A stretch of DNA of 64,000 nt from Plectrocnemia conspersa. Lineage: Eukaryota > Arthropoda > Insecta > Trichoptera > Polycentropodidae. Both the position numbers and the translations under genes were made by a program. Every line of letters begins with the position of its first letter. Position 1 is the stretch's first letter. The notes beneath the pieces are model-generated. The model was not told where the DNA came from, did no database searches, and saw only the letters and a list, made by a program, of their open reading frames with translations. This document shows, piece by piece, positions 50,536-63,640 of the stretch. The stretch is taken from contig VTFK01000174.1 in assembly GCA_009617715.1 (NCBI GenBank), positions 248,001 to 312,000 of the forward strand. The letters are read 5' to 3'.

Positions 50536-51239
50536 AGAGCCACTTATACAATGGTATAGATTATTTTACATATACTCGAATGTCATCAACATGTTTGTAT
50601 TGTATAACAACCATAACCTTTTTTTAGAACTGTAGTAATAAAAAAAATATATGGTCATATTAATAAACGTGTTATATTTTTGTGAGTGTACATAAAATAA
50701 TGATAATTTAAATAAAACGACTTTTTAATGAAAGGAATATTGATTCAAAAATGTCAAAAACATTTGCTTGACTTGTCTTGCGTCCATTGCAAAAAATCTA
50801 TTATTTTGAGCGATTTTACGAATAAGTAAATACACTATATTTTTTAATAATAATAACACAGCATAGCACAATACAATTTTAAAAGTTTAATATAACTGTT
50901 ATAAAGAAATTTTACTAACCACGTTTGAGAAAACTTGATTATTAACTATTAATCATAATTTCTCTAGAAGTTGAATTACCTTAAAGTTGATAATAAAAAA
51001 AAACCTACGCAGGTGATTAAATGCCCATTGGAATGTCGCCGAGTATCGGATGTTAATTCCAGTAGTGATTAGATATCGAATTGCAAATAAATCATAAATC
51101 TGACGTCGATCATGTTCGACTCTAATAGGATTCGATTTAACACGATTCTCCAATCTGGCGATGTATAGAAATAAAAAATGTTTTAGATTCGCATTACCGA
51201 CACTGTGCGCAATTACTCGCAATAAATCATAATTTCATT
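50536..51239. other. AT-rich intron
   Basis: The minus frame 50953-51222 is unrecognised. Nothing else is seen. Confidence 0.4.
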
Positions 51240-51730
51240 TTAGAGAAACAAATTTAAAAAATCAATTAACCCGCATTCGACGAACCCACGCATCGACCGA
51301 CATGATCGAAAGTGATCGTAAAAAACGAGTTATGCAAATGTGTCCGACGAGATTGCCTGCCATTAAGACATTATGTGTAGCGAAAATCGAATTGTTCCCG
51401 CGAAACGGGCGTGATGATACGACGTGAAATTGGAAAATTGATCCCGGCTCTCGCCCGCCGGACGCGAACGCACTACGAGACGAGACAACCTTGTTATGAT
51501 ATCAAAAAGCAACGGAACGTAGGGAAATATAGCCGTTTCTTTCTCGCGCGTTGCTGGAAGTATGCTGCGTCTCTTTCTGGAGCGTTCGCTCCGTTCGCCC
51601 CGGGCGTTCGTAACCGGCAATTGGCCGAAAATATGAGTTTGTTTAGTGGGACACCCGGTGATTATAGCTATTACAGCGAGGTGTAGACAGCCTCGTTGGC
51701 CAATGTATTATCGATGCAGGGGTGTTCAAT
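51240..51730. other. GC-richer unique island
   Basis: Overlapping antisense frames (51363-51620 -, 51411-51686 +), both Arg-rich and unrecognised. Candidate regulatory. Confidence 0.25.
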
Positions 51731-52044
51731 TCACGATTTAATTTATTTTTAATTAATAAATTGCGAATTATATAATGAAAAAAAAATATAATGTAACGTA
51801 TTGATTTACATTAATTTATATTAAAAAAGGTTGTATAATTCTGTGGTATAAATTATCTAACACCATGATTATCATCTTCAAAAAAAATTGTGTGGCTTGC
51901 AATTACAATTACCATCAGTCCATCGATTCAAATTTGCATACAGTGTTTAATATATTGAAACAATATATTTTTTGTAAAAGGATATTTAAAAACATAAATA
52001 TTATCTTTATTAATGAAATAAATAGTATACTATTAAACAGGAAC

Positions 52045-52080
52045 GTAATTTCAGAATTTTTAAGGGGGGGGGGGGGGCTG
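52045..52080. repeat. Repeat end with 14-G run
   Basis: Fourteen consecutive G at 52064-52077 in otherwise AT-rich sequence, preceded by AATTTCAGAATTTTTAA. It may mark the edge of the Tc1-like fossil that follows. Confidence 0.6.
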
Positions 52081-52186
52081 CAAATTTTGGTAAGTTTAAT
52101 ATTTACATTTCATTAAGTATACTAAATGACATGTATTGCCGTCACATTGGGAACGGTCGTCACCGAAGAATAAAATACAATTTATT

Positions 52187-53010
52187 ATGGGTTGCCCTAC
52201 ACATTCTGATCCTATAAAACGGAAAATAATCGTGAACTTAAAACATAACAAGCAGTGGTAAGTTTAAAGTATATCAAAAAACCTTAATATTTATAGAAAT
52301 CAAGTTTATAGTGCCCTACAATATTTTCAAATATATAAAACACGTTAAAACGTCTATCATAACAAAAATGCGAAAAAAACTTCTGTGTGTTTGAATCGCA
52401 AAATAATAAGAATTCCTAAAGAAAATCCACTTGAAACCGCCGTAGATATAAGAAAGTAAATACATATAAGTTTGGAGAAGATTGTGTGAAGGTTGCTTTG
52501 CTCAGCGTAAATCATTCGTTAAAAAAGAAAATCAGTAAAATATTATGAGTTAATTTGTCTAAAAACTTCTTTGTTTATTGCTGAGTATAACTTGAATAGA
52601 ATATGCTCTGATGAAAAGTGAAATGTAAGAAAATTTGTAAATGAAGAGTATAACCCGAGATATACCATAAAAATAATTAAGGGAGCTGAGGGAATTATCA
52701 TAGTGTGGGGCCCATACGTTCAATTGAAGGAATAAGAAACCAGGTAATACAAAAATGTGGTTTAAAAACAATATTATGGATGTTTTGTAGTGGCAATCGT
52801 GCAGTCAAGACTTAAATTAAATTTAGCATTTATGGCAGTACTTGAAATATAAGATAAGCGACAATATAGTAGCAAATATAAAAGAACTTGACATACTCGT
52901 AAAAAATAAGTGGGAGATGATTCCATCAGAAAAATGTAATTTAAAAGTTAATGCTTAACTGTTGTAAGGATGTTTTAATGACAAAAGTTTACCCTACAGA
53001 ATATTGAAAA
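52187..53010 (+). pseudogene. Decayed Tc1/mariner-family transposase
   Basis: From an ATG at 52187 the frame reads MGCPTHSDPIKRKIIVNLKH, the usual start of a Tc1-like transposase (helix-turn-helix 1). After frameshifts RIPKENPLETAVDIRK (about 52410-52460) matches the second HTH. RRLCEGCFAQRKSFVKKENQ (about 52475-52535) matches the block before the first catalytic Asp. YTIKIIKGAEGIIIVWGP (about 52660-52710) is the family's VMVWG block. KWEMIPSEKCNLKVNA (about 52908-52958) is the C-terminal block. Many stops and shifts make it a fossil. I did not find clear terminal inverted repeats, so the element's limits are unknown. Confidence 0.75.
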
Positions 53011-53269
53011 TAATAATAATAATTTTATTTTTAATGTTTACTTAAATATTTTTTGATTACAGGTGATTACAGGTAGCAGTGTTTTTGATTTAATTTAATA
53101 AGGAAAACTAATATTTAAATATTTAAGCAATAAATCATTTAAATTTTATTTATATATATCATATATTACTTGTAAAATAAATTAAAAAATGAAATTTTTA
53201 GAGTAATACTAGATATGGCGTTTCAAAATAAATTTGCAAATTCATTTGATAACCAATGTATTAATACAT

Positions 53270-53400
53270 ATGAAAGTGTTAAAATCATTTAATTTTACAA
53301 GCACTTGCCAGATAAATTATATTTTCACTGGTAAAAATATATATCTACCGGGAAAATGTATTCTGATATGATTTAACTAAAATGACATATTTAAAAAAAA
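53270..53400 (+). repeat. ACTAGTGAAAAT-family repeat, 3' fragment
   Basis: Contains CAGATAAATTATATTTTCAC, TGGTAAAAATATATATCTAC and ACTAAAATGACAT, matching the last 120 bp of copies 1 and 2. Confidence 0.6.
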
Positions 53401-54039
53401 ATTAAATGCCATGCATTTTTCTGTCCAAATTCAAGTGAAAGCAATTGACGTCTCTGCTATTGAATGTGTTTAAAAGATTAATACGTGTTTAATTCGATAT
53501 TTAAAAAACAAAATATAAATATGTATTTTTAAAGTGAATGATTTTATCTTAATAAATAATAATAAACATATTACATTTAAAACGCTAAAATAAATTAAGC
53601 AGCGATTTGAATCTTAATCTAATTTGCAAAGTATTATACTTTTTAATTTCAGTATGCATAAATATTAAAATTTAAACATAAAAATCTACAGTCTCAAAAT
53701 AATGAATATTTTTTTCATAAATTATCAAGTCAACCGTACCATATAATTATCGCGCGATGATAGCAAAAAATATGTAAACGATACATTTTCATAAAAAAAA
53801 ATTAGAAACGGTGTCGTCAGGTTGTTATTTATCAATTTACTGATATCACGGTCAACATAGTATATAATTACAGAATAATTAGATACACCTGTTTCAGTGT
53901 CTAAACTCAAATTATTGATACAAAAACTGTTAATTTTTTACTCCCCGTCCAATTCTAAAAATCAATAAAATTTCCATATCGAAATTCGACCCACCAAGCA
54001 GCCGTGGCCGTATCATCAATCAACAAATCGACGTAACGA
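53401..54039. other. AT-rich intron, nothing recognised
   Basis: No feature. Confidence 0.5.
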
Positions 54040-54620
54040 GCTCTTCTATGTAATAAATAATAGCAGCAGAACGAACACACACGCGCGTTTTACAACGGGG
54101 CAAATAATTGCAATGGGCGTAGCTGCGAACGATCACGACGCGACGCGGACCGCGCTTGGCCACCCCTGCGGCCCGCGGTCCGGTGCGCACGGTGGTCGCC
54201 CGCAGACGGGGCGTGTCTCTCGCCTGCGGGAACTATCGTGGCTAATGTCATTCTCACCAATTTGTACCGTCTCGGAGGAATATGTGACGCCGATACGGCG
54301 AAAAAGAATGTTCTTAAAAAAATATGGATGACCTTTGATAGAAAGTACTAATCTGTAAATGGCCTGAAACGCAAGAATAACAAAGATTTATGCGACGACA
54401 TAAAATTAAATTTAAACATATTTTCTTGGTAAAAAAAAGTTGTAAAACAATATGATACAATTACTATAGAAAGAAAACAAATTGTATTAATTTTGTAACG
54501 AACAAATTTGTTTTTTGTTAATAATTATGTTTTAATTCAATTAAATCTATGTGATGCGGTGTGAGCGACAGCGAGCGCCGACGTTGAGTCACAACATAAC
54601 ATACTCCCCCATTTTCCAAG
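54040..54620. other. Short very GC-rich island
   Basis: 54115-54240 is among the most GC-rich DNA in the window (GCGACGCGGACCGCGCTTGG). The 72-codon frame over it is unrecognised. Confidence 0.3.
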
Positions 54621-54829
54621 ACATTTCTAAATTTAATACCCAGAAGTGGGTTTTTATAACATATATTGTTTTTTTGTTATTAAACAATGTTTATTATACC
54701 AATAATATATTTAAAAAAAAATATTATTAAATTTATAAATTATATCATATTATTTAAAAAAAATTACATTATGGTTCGAAAGTACGTCTTTTATGAAACC
54801 AAACAATAACCATTAAGATTATTGTTGAT

Positions 54830-55350
54830 CGAGAACAGGACCGGACTAGAGCAAGTGATACCCTTATCAGATTTTTTTCTCAGAGTTTACGAGCGAGAGT
54901 GCGCAAACTGGTACAATAAAGATCGCATATCAAGCGTTGTGAATGAAACGATATTGCGAATTTGAGTACCCGAGTGTTTTTGTTGTTGTGTTGTGTTGTT
55001 TTTTTGCGCGCCATGCCAAATTGCCGGTCGTGGCGGGTAAGTCATGACGGCCCCGGGGGCCCCCGGTCGGAGGGTCCGGTCCCCATCACCTGCTTTACCT
55101 GCTCATCCCATATTTATACAGGTGAGGTGGCCGAGGAATACTATTAAAACAACGGGAAACGTCTGCCCCACCCACCCGAGACGTGCTGTTTGTTTAACCT
55201 CTCTGATTTTTTCAATCATCACGCACCTTTTCCGCGGCCGAACGTGTTATTAAAATTAATAACTCGCTGCCAAAAATTAAGCCGTGACGTCACGAACCGT
55301 GCATGCGGCGATGGGATTCGATTGAGGACTGTGTGACGTCATTCAAAAAT
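54830..55350. promoter_or_regulatory. Candidate regulatory island with two perfect CRE sites
   Basis: TGACGTCA at 55285-55292 and 55334-55341, 49 bp apart; a GC palindrome CCGGGGGCCCCCGG near 55054; CpG-rich. Several short open frames, none recognisable. Confidence 0.4.
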
Positions 55351-55759
55351 ATAGTGATGGAGCAATAATACGCTCATGAGGTTCACCTAAAAATTACTTT
55401 TTACTATATAAACATGAATTTGAATATAATAGTGATTGGTATTACAATATGTGTTTACTATTAACAGCATATCTGCCCTTTGCTTTTTGCTCTCAATTGA
55501 GAATGAGTGTATTTATCTCGAAAAAATCTTTTCAATCGTTACAAAAAGTGGACTCATGCCTAACTAGTACGAGCATTAACCTTCAAACGAAGGAAATACT
55601 ATCGAAGTTCGGAAAAAGCAGCCTTTTCACTTCGATCGTCAGATTTGGACCAGCTCAGCGACGTTATTTGAGAGGGAAAGAGAGGTGGGGGCATTTTCCT
55701 CCTTTGAATTTGTCCAGAAAAAAATAATGTTATTTAATATGATATTATATAATTATTTA

Positions 55760-55805
55760 TTGTAACATAGCAGGCCCAATGCGTTACAATGGGTTAAGCA
55801 CTATT
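55760..55805 (-). repeat. SINE family 2 tail fragment
   Basis: GCAGGCCCAATGCGTTACAA matches the tail of the 20955 copy. A similar piece in the opposite orientation lies at about 60880-60915 (GTTGTAACGCACTAGAAG). Confidence 0.4.
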
Positions 55806-55904
55806 AACAAATACTAAGTAAACTAAAAGATAAATTCAAATTCTCTAAATCATTCAGCCATATATTTTGCTAGATAAATTATTTTCACAGCTTATGTCAC
55901 TATG

Positions 55905-55990
55905 TAGGAACTAACACGATATTTTTGATATTCATCCGTGAGATTAAGAAAATCTTAGAAAACTGAATCAATGATATTCGATTTGAATTA
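55905..55990 (-). repeat. SINE family 1, 3' part
   Basis: ATATTCATCCGTGAGATTAA and GAAAATCTTAGAAAACTG match the complement of the family 1 end. Confidence 0.5.
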
Positions 55991-56299
55991 TATATTTATA
56001 ATAATCACTAATTCAGATCTCCCAGACACAATGAAAATTGTAAAACACTAGAACTTTCACACTATTTTTTCTACATTTACAAAATAATTTAAATATAACA
56101 ATTGATTTTAATGTATTTTAAAAATCTAGTAATATCGTTGAATGCTTCTCTTAAAAAATAGTGTTTATTTCAATGACTATTTTTTACTCTAACAAACATT
56201 TTTTTATCGTTATATTTTAATTTTGATATTTGTTGTCTTATTATAAAAAAAGTAATATCAACTCTTCTCAACATTAAACGCATACAGAATACGCAAGAA

Positions 56300-57240
56300 C
56301 AACGATAAAAAAGCACGACTTTTTACGTTGTGAAACGACCGGCTCGAGCGCCGCTTGTTAGTACCGCTATTCATTGATGCTGATACTGATAAATTTCTAT
56401 ATAAACCGACTAATAAATAAACGGAAACACGACAGCGTTTCTATCGTGTTGTTATATTTGATCAAAAAAATGTGTTCACAGCAGATACTCAATTAAACGC
56501 GTTGCTTTTCGAACGAGAATAATTGTCAGTATTGATTTACCCGATATATGTAAATTGTTAATAATTAAATAATATTCATCAGACAATGACGTCACCGTCA
56601 AATTAATTCATAAAGGCTTCCATCGTAAATATAATTTTTTTAATGGCCCCTCTCGGCCCGTAATCGCGTATAAATAACGCACAGCGTCACGAGTGGGTCC
56701 ATCCTCTCCGGCCAGGATAGACAGGAGCGGATTTCGGGAGCGAAATTTAAAATTCGACAGAAAATTTACGATTCGCCCCAGAGTGGGCGTTAGAACGCCC
56801 CGAAGGGTTGGATCTAATTTTTTTATTGTTATTTTTTTGCTGATTTTTTCCTAGTCCGGGCCTGGTCACGATGAGTTGGCTCGTTGGGGCCAGACCTCCC
56901 GTAATATAGACGTTAATGCTGGCCGGCAATATTCGGTCGTAAGTGGCCTCGAACCACCAAATTATCCCCCCTGACTCTCGGGTCCGTAATCACCTATTCG
57001 CAATCAGATAAACTAAACCTTTTACAACGAAATTTATTTACTCGGGCACACCCACATTGGGGAAAAACACACAATGTGCGCATGCGCATCGCCCATCGCC
57101 GAGTTTTATGGACGGATATGCAGTGTATTATATTTGGGCATTAAAAAAAGGTTGACGAGCGCTGTTCAATCACCGCAAAAAGAATGATAAAATATTGTGA
57201 ATAGCTTTGGATGCGTTCAATGCGTGCAACGCATGCGGGC
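56300..57240. promoter_or_regulatory. GC-richer island with CRE site
   Basis: TGACGTCA at 56587-56594 lies before TAATTAATTC-like and ATGGCCCC motifs. Unique-looking sequence. Short minus-strand frame 56747-56929 has no family resemblance. Confidence 0.3.
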
Positions 57241-57384
57241 ATACTACTATTTTTTATATTATATGTTTACACTGAATTGAAGTTCAATCCACAGCCATAA
57301 CAAGAGATATATACCAATTAGTATGACGAAATGAGAAAGATTTTATTATTTTTAAGAAAAGATTGTAAACTGCTGACATTATAC

Positions 57385-57565
57385 CAACACGATAGATCAG
57401 TGACTAATACCAAAAAAATTTAGGGTTAAATTCCATATGAACCCTATTGTAGCTGAAAGAGCAAAATTGGCGATTAATATATAAAAATAATTCCGATCAA
57501 ACATTACATATTAGGTTTTCCTAGATCTTCCTAATTTTATGGATGATTATTAAAGTCAAGTTAGA
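57385..57565 (+). mobile_element. tRNA-derived SINE, family 1 (copy c)
   Basis: Head CACGATAGATCAGTGACTAA, B-box-like TAGGGTTAAATTCCATATGA, and 3' body TTAGGTTTTCCTAGATCTTC followed by TAATTTTATGGATGATTATT. Confidence 0.55.
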
Positions 57566-57759
57566 TCGTACGAATTTGCTATTAAAAATTCTGCTACTTT
57601 ATTTGCAAAAAATATCATATATGAATAAGAAAAATAAACTGTAATTTGACTTAAAAAAATATACTATTTTTATTTATTTATATTAAAATTTTATTTCAAT
57701 GTTCTAAAATGTCGTTAAAACATAATTTGACAGTTGCGAAACGTTCATATGTTGTTCAA

Positions 57760-58000
57760 TTACAACTTAATATAATGAAAGTTTTAAAATTAACTATAGT
57801 TTTTCAACTTTTATTAGGTTAGGTTCGGGTTTAACAGCAAATGTCTAATTGAGTTTTAAACATTTTAGAGCAGCATATAATTTCACTAGCCCCTATCAGT
57901 TAAATAATATTTTCGCTGGTAGCAATAAGTATCTTTCGGAGAAAATTAATTATATGATCTTACCGAAACAGAAATTTTACATATACATGTTTTATGTGTA
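57760..58000 (+). repeat. ACTAGTGAAAAT-family repeat, partial copy
   Basis: Contains GGTTAGGTTCGGGTTTAACA, TTTTAGAGCAGCATATAATT, TTCACTAGCCCCTATCAG and TTTTCGCTGGTAGCAATA, in the same order as copies 1 and 2. Confidence 0.6.
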
Positions 58001-59994
58001 AATATAAAAGCCAGATTTTAATTACTTTTACTAATTAGAAAGAAACAATAAACTGAAAATATAGACCAACTAATCTGCTGCTTTAGACCAAAAGAGGATA
58101 GTAAGCACAATATGGACTTTAAAAATAATAATAATTTTGAGATTGTCTATTTTTATTAAAAAATATTTTGATTTATATTTTTTTAAAGTATAGTTTTTTT
58201 CAGCATGAATAGTATTTATTTTGAGACTTTTTTTACGCGAAATCTTATAGTCTCTAAAAAATATAACTTTAAATTGTTTTAAATTTCCAACGTACGCCAA
58301 AATTTAATTACACCTTCTTTCTATATAGAGAAACTAATACAAATCTACATTATTTATATTAAATTTAAAATCCCTTATGAACTAAAGATATTTTCTTAAG
58401 TTAAAAAAATATATTTTTTAGAATTTAATGATTTTTTTACAATTTGAATCGATAAAATCAATTGCTTAGTTCATTTTCAAGCGCGCCAAAATCGGGATTT
58501 GTCAAATTTGATTACATATAACAACTCTTCTATCAACTATCAGGCGCATGTCACGCACGGTTGGTGCAATTAAATAAACAATGAAATAATCACAGCATTT
58601 TTCTTACAAAGTGTTAATTGAAGATGATTCAAAATTATGTAAAATTGGAATTATAGGCAATATAAACAAAACTTTAAATTATGAGTGTGCCAGTAAGTGT
58701 TTGGATATATTAATAATATATCACGGTTATTCTAACAAAATTACTATTAATTTTCTAGGATCAGATATTAAAAGACAAACAGCAGTGATTTGACAATTAA
58801 ATATATACATATTAAATTTAAGTAAACATTAAAATGATAGCAACAATGAAAAATCTAAAAAAAATACATTTTATCTATTATATAGTATCGTTTACAGTTA
58901 ATATTCAGAAGCAATTAGAGATCTAATAACATTTACAAATGCCAAACAGTATTGCGACAACTTTGAAAAATATGAAGAGATGCCAATCTATGTGCTTAAC
59001 CCTCTATGGTAACTTCCGTTAATTTTGTTCTTTAGTTGTCGTTTAAATTTATTTTATAGATTATATTAGTAGTAATAATGTGTTCAATGTTTAAATCTTA
59101 GTAAAGGTATTATTGTTTTTAAATATTTTTCAGAAGCAATAATAGAACAATTTGGTATATATAAACAAAAATTTAATCATCTCAAGTTGAAGTCACAGTC
59201 AGAAAATATTATTTTTTTTAAAGAATACTACATATGTTTGATGTAACTGAATATCCTGAATTTAGCTGTTCCGAAAGAGAAATGATTGCACAGAAGAATA
59301 ATAGATAAAAAAACTATGACTTTACATACATATTTTGCCACATCGGAATTAAAAACAACCCACTTTAAGATATTTTGGATAATGATTATTCCAGGTATGT
59401 AATCACATATTCATAATTATAGATAACATTCAAGAAACTACACATTTATAAGCTGGCCCTAACTGGGAAAGGAACGATCTAGGCGAATTTTTTTGCTGCA
59501 ATAATGGTTTTAATTTATTTTATTTATACAATTACTCACTCACTAACCTAAATATATGGCACAAAAATCGTAAAAAAAAAAACTTGAGAAACAAATTATT
59601 ATGCCATATCATTGTCAGTTCTCTGTGTAAGTATTGTGTTTAGATTTTAATTATTATACATAATTTTTACTGTATATAATATTTTTTTAGAAACCATGAG
59701 CCAGCAATAATATGACTATGCAAAAATGGAACCAAACTTCTACAGCTAAATAACCGACTGCATCACAGTCATTGTCACGCGATCGTCGTGAAAGATACAT
59801 AGTATCCCCAAATATCAATAGATAAAAAAATACGTTTTATTAGCTTTCATATGGATTGATCGATATTAACCTTAATCCACATAGGTACCAAGTATATATT
59901 TGCAAGTCGAGTATTTTTTTTCAGTAAAATCTAACGATGATGTGCATTAAATCAGAAGCAATGATAATGTTTATGTATTGTAAAAGAAAAAACT
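58001..59994. other. AT-rich intron, nothing firmly recognised
   Basis: About 2 kb. The 60-codon plus frame at 58611-58793 has mixed composition but no known motif. 58900-59750 may hold a fully decayed transposon, which I cannot identify. Confidence 0.4.
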
Positions 59995-60060
59995 CACTTT
60001 TCGGCCTCGGAGCCCGTCGACGAACTCAAAATTTGAAGATTTCAACACGAAGATTGCTTA
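59995..60060 (-). other. Possible noncoding exon edge on the bi/omb strand
   Basis: On the minus strand a GC-richer stretch (TCGTCGACGGGCTCCGAGGC) ends in CGAAAA followed by a good donor GTGAGT at about 60000-59995. The phase does not fit the exon expected before the alternative pair (it would not give Arg). If real it would be a 5' UTR or an unrelated exon. Confidence 0.2.
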
Positions 60061-61319
60061 TGTAGTTCGATCAACGTATTCTTCTAATCCTCACACACAT
60101 ATTTCACATGTATTTAATTTTTATAGTTATAACACACCTAGTTAATTTGCAATCCGAATATTTATATTCAGTCAAAACGAATAACGCACAAAACAAAAGA
60201 ATGAAAATAATTGTTGCTTAGCAAAATTATTTAAAACTGTCAGCCATTTTGTTTTATATTTGAATGCTTATTTTTCATTGGTCGAAACAACAGAATTTAT
60301 TACCGGGAGTTTGAAAATCAATCGAGCAAATTCAATTTTTATTTTTCATATTATAATTAAATATGTTTCTTTTGTTTACGTGTATTATTATTCATACAAA
60401 TTGATACGATTTACAGAGTAAAAAATTGAGCATAGAATGTTGTCATTATAAAAATGTGCGCGTCCGGAAGCGACGACTTAGAATAATTATTTATAATATG
60501 TAAATGTATCATACTAATGTAAGTTACTAATAAAATCGTAAAATATAAAAAAAAAATGATATTTTTGCTTAAAATCATATTGACAACTTTACATATACAT
60601 ATGTGTATATTGTGCATCTATGGTCGGAATTTTTGCTATGCTCAATTTTTTGGCCAAATTCAAGGGGAGACAAATGCCCCACCGGACCTCTCCAAAATAA
60701 AAAACAACAGTTGTTTTTTGATTGTACTAATCGTAGTGAATAATTAAAATAAAATTAAGCTAGTTGTATAGAAATATATATTGATTGAAAATTATTATAA
60801 TAGTTTTTTTTATTATTAAAATTGCTTTACAGAATCTGGTGTCTTACTACTTACTTAACAGTTATTGATTGTGTTTACAGAGTTGTAACGCACTAGAAGA
60901 ATACCTGTCTTATTAAAAATTTTAATATTACTTTTTTATATTAATTCGAAAAATACTAAATTATTTTTAGTTATTTATATATAGTAAATATTTAGTTAAT
61001 AAATAAAATAATACATAAGATAAATCTTATATAATTGCATAATCGATTATGCGGATTTTAAAAGCCTGTTATTTTAAAATACAACAATACTTGCACAAGT
61101 CATAAATATTTAAGATTAATTTAAAACTTGTCTGTTAGGAATAAATAATATATTCCAAAAGTAATAAATATTAAAAAAAAATTAGTAAATTTATTTAAGT
61201 TTATTAACATAGTAATAATAACATTTATTAAATTGCCAGTAATACTAGTCGTTAAAATATTTACTTTAAAAGCAACGTGCGTATTAAAACTATGTTAAAA
61301 AGTTCAGCATCTAATTATC
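60061..61319. other. AT-rich intron
   Basis: Only a SINE family 2 tail fragment at about 60880-60915 and a short G-run spot at 60663. Confidence 0.4.
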
Positions 61320-61960
61320 CAGCCGTTAATTCTGTGTCGTAAACATTAAACGTATTCCTTCTCACATCTCGCACTATATATTTATACACATTATTACAGC
61401 GTTTATATATAAATAATTATAGTTCTATTATACCATATTGTGGTATTATGCGTTAAAGTTGAAACAATACAGCGACTCGCACGAATCGTCATGATTATAA
61501 TACTTTTTCTTCGACGGATCCCTAAAAAAATATATAAATACAAACCCAATAACGACGCGTATGAATAATATATTTATAAACAAGTGTATATTTGCTTTTC
61601 TGAGTAATTTGTATAATTTTTACGTTTCTTTAATCGAGATATTATTCAAGAACGGTACACGTTCCGACTACTGGAATATCTCAGGTACATTAGCATAATA
61701 TATGCAGTCTGAAATTAATTATGTACCATGTTGTTGTAGAACGACACCTGCTCGGCGTTACAATATTCACCTGCTAGCTCGATTTGTAGGTATATTAACT
61801 AGGAATTATCAAATCTGGCGGAAAACCTTTTATAGGAGCTTCGAATTCGAGATACGTAGGTACAATAATTTTATGCGCGTAAACGTAAACGGCTATAAAA
61901 CGGTCGATTCACGTATCTCTGGACATTATTGAAATTGGTTGATCATAAAACGCTAATTCG
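61320..61960. other. Moderately GC-richer island
   Basis: A 76-codon plus frame (61702-61932) is unrecognised. Contains ATTATTCAAGAACGGTACAC and TTAACTAGGAATTATC. Candidate regulatory. Confidence 0.25.
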
Positions 61961-62999
61961 TAGATATAAAATCGACTATTTTATGACTAAATTAAATAAA
62001 AATAAACGAGTAGATCTTTAAGTTGTAAAACTGTAGTTTTACGCAAGAAAATTGTGATTATAGCTTAACATTTTATCAATATATTAAAACTAATAGAATA
62101 TCTATTTTTGTCATTAAAATCGTATTATTACAAAAAGGTATTTTAATAAAAATAAATCTCATATCAGTTTTATTTACTTTTTCATTGAGACTGCTATTTT
62201 AGTATAGTTTGACCTAAAATAGATTCTGAATAACTTATCCTATAATAGATCATAAACTTTTAAAAGCAAAAATATTTTTAATAATAGATATGGCAATATC
62301 TCATAAAAGATAATAATTTAATATTAAGAAAATATAGTTGAATTATATTTAGAAATCCGAGTGTTCGATTTTTTTATTAACAAATATTTCGCTTGTGTTT
62401 TTAGCTGATAATTAATCCAATATTTGTCTAACTAAAATGTAATTCATTCACATTTTTAGTGAAATAATTAAAAATATTTTCACTGATATAATATTTATCT
62501 AGTATCTACAAACTCATTGTGGCTTTTTTTTCTGCAAAATTTATGATCTTATAAAAAAAATTAAAAATTACAAGTTAATATTATACAGCTGTGAAATTTC
62601 TCATTGATAATACATAATATGTTTAATTTAAAGTCTGCTTAAAATAATTTATTATGGTTGTATTTTTTAAAAGCTATTAAAACACATTTTTGACAATAAA
62701 GTGCACATCAACAGCAACTAAATGAGTATTTTCTGCAGCAGTTATAATAAAAAGTAGGCTCTGTACCTACTTAATGATTAAATATTTTCAAAATTTAACT
62801 TTAAAAATATAATACCAACAGTTTTATTTCTGAATCATTAAGAGAAAATATCTTAATATAAAAAGTAAAGATTTTATAATAGTTTACTATATCAAATACA
62901 TATATGTATGTACATTTGAATATATACTACACATTATGTATTTTGTAAATTAAAGTTTAATTTGTATGTGTATTTTAGTGTCACTTTAGAAATTAAAGC
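61961..62999. other. AT-rich intron, nothing recognised
   Basis: No feature. Confidence 0.5.
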
Positions 63000-63640
63000 G
63001 TCACATTTCATCCGACCCTTCCCGCATAATTAGAAATGATATAAAAAAAAATACAGACAAAATGTCGCATTAGCATATTTAGGCACCAATTAGCCGCATG
63101 GTATGATAACTATTTAATAGCCGGTGACCTTCTCACCTACTCTTTCATTCTCGCCGATATTGCACCGTTCTATCGATTAATTACCGATTCGATATTGCCC
63201 AGATCGGCTGCTCGACACGAATCTAAAGATAAGATAAGATAAGAAGAGACGTGTCGGTCACCGGCGCCACTCAAAGGCGATAATTGGATAAATTAATATT
63301 TATTTTCTGAAATTTTATTTTGGAAAAAGTGATGTTTATGTAGATCTAATCTCGCAGTTCATGCGCTGTTATGGTGTGTGGAATAATGTGAGGTGATATC
63401 GGTTAATGATGTAGCGCGTTCTCGACCGGTTATATCAATAATCGCGCGTTAATTTATTTACAAATACGAAACAGGCGTCAAAATTTTCGCTTTGTCTCTA
63501 ACCGATCATTAACACATTAAGCGCCCGCATAAATTATTCAAGAATGACCGCGAGTTATAAGTTTGAACGAAACTTAATAATAAGCGCTCGTGTGATAGCG
63601 TGCATAATTGATGATGGCATTGTATTAGAATATCATAGTC
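63000..63640. promoter_or_regulatory. Candidate enhancer with triple GATA site
   Basis: AGATAAGATAAGATAAG at 63227-63243 is three overlapping GATA-factor sites. Around it are homeodomain-type cores (CAATTAGC, GATTAATTACC) and CTCAAAGGCG. Non-repetitive and GC-richer than its surroundings. Confidence 0.4.
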
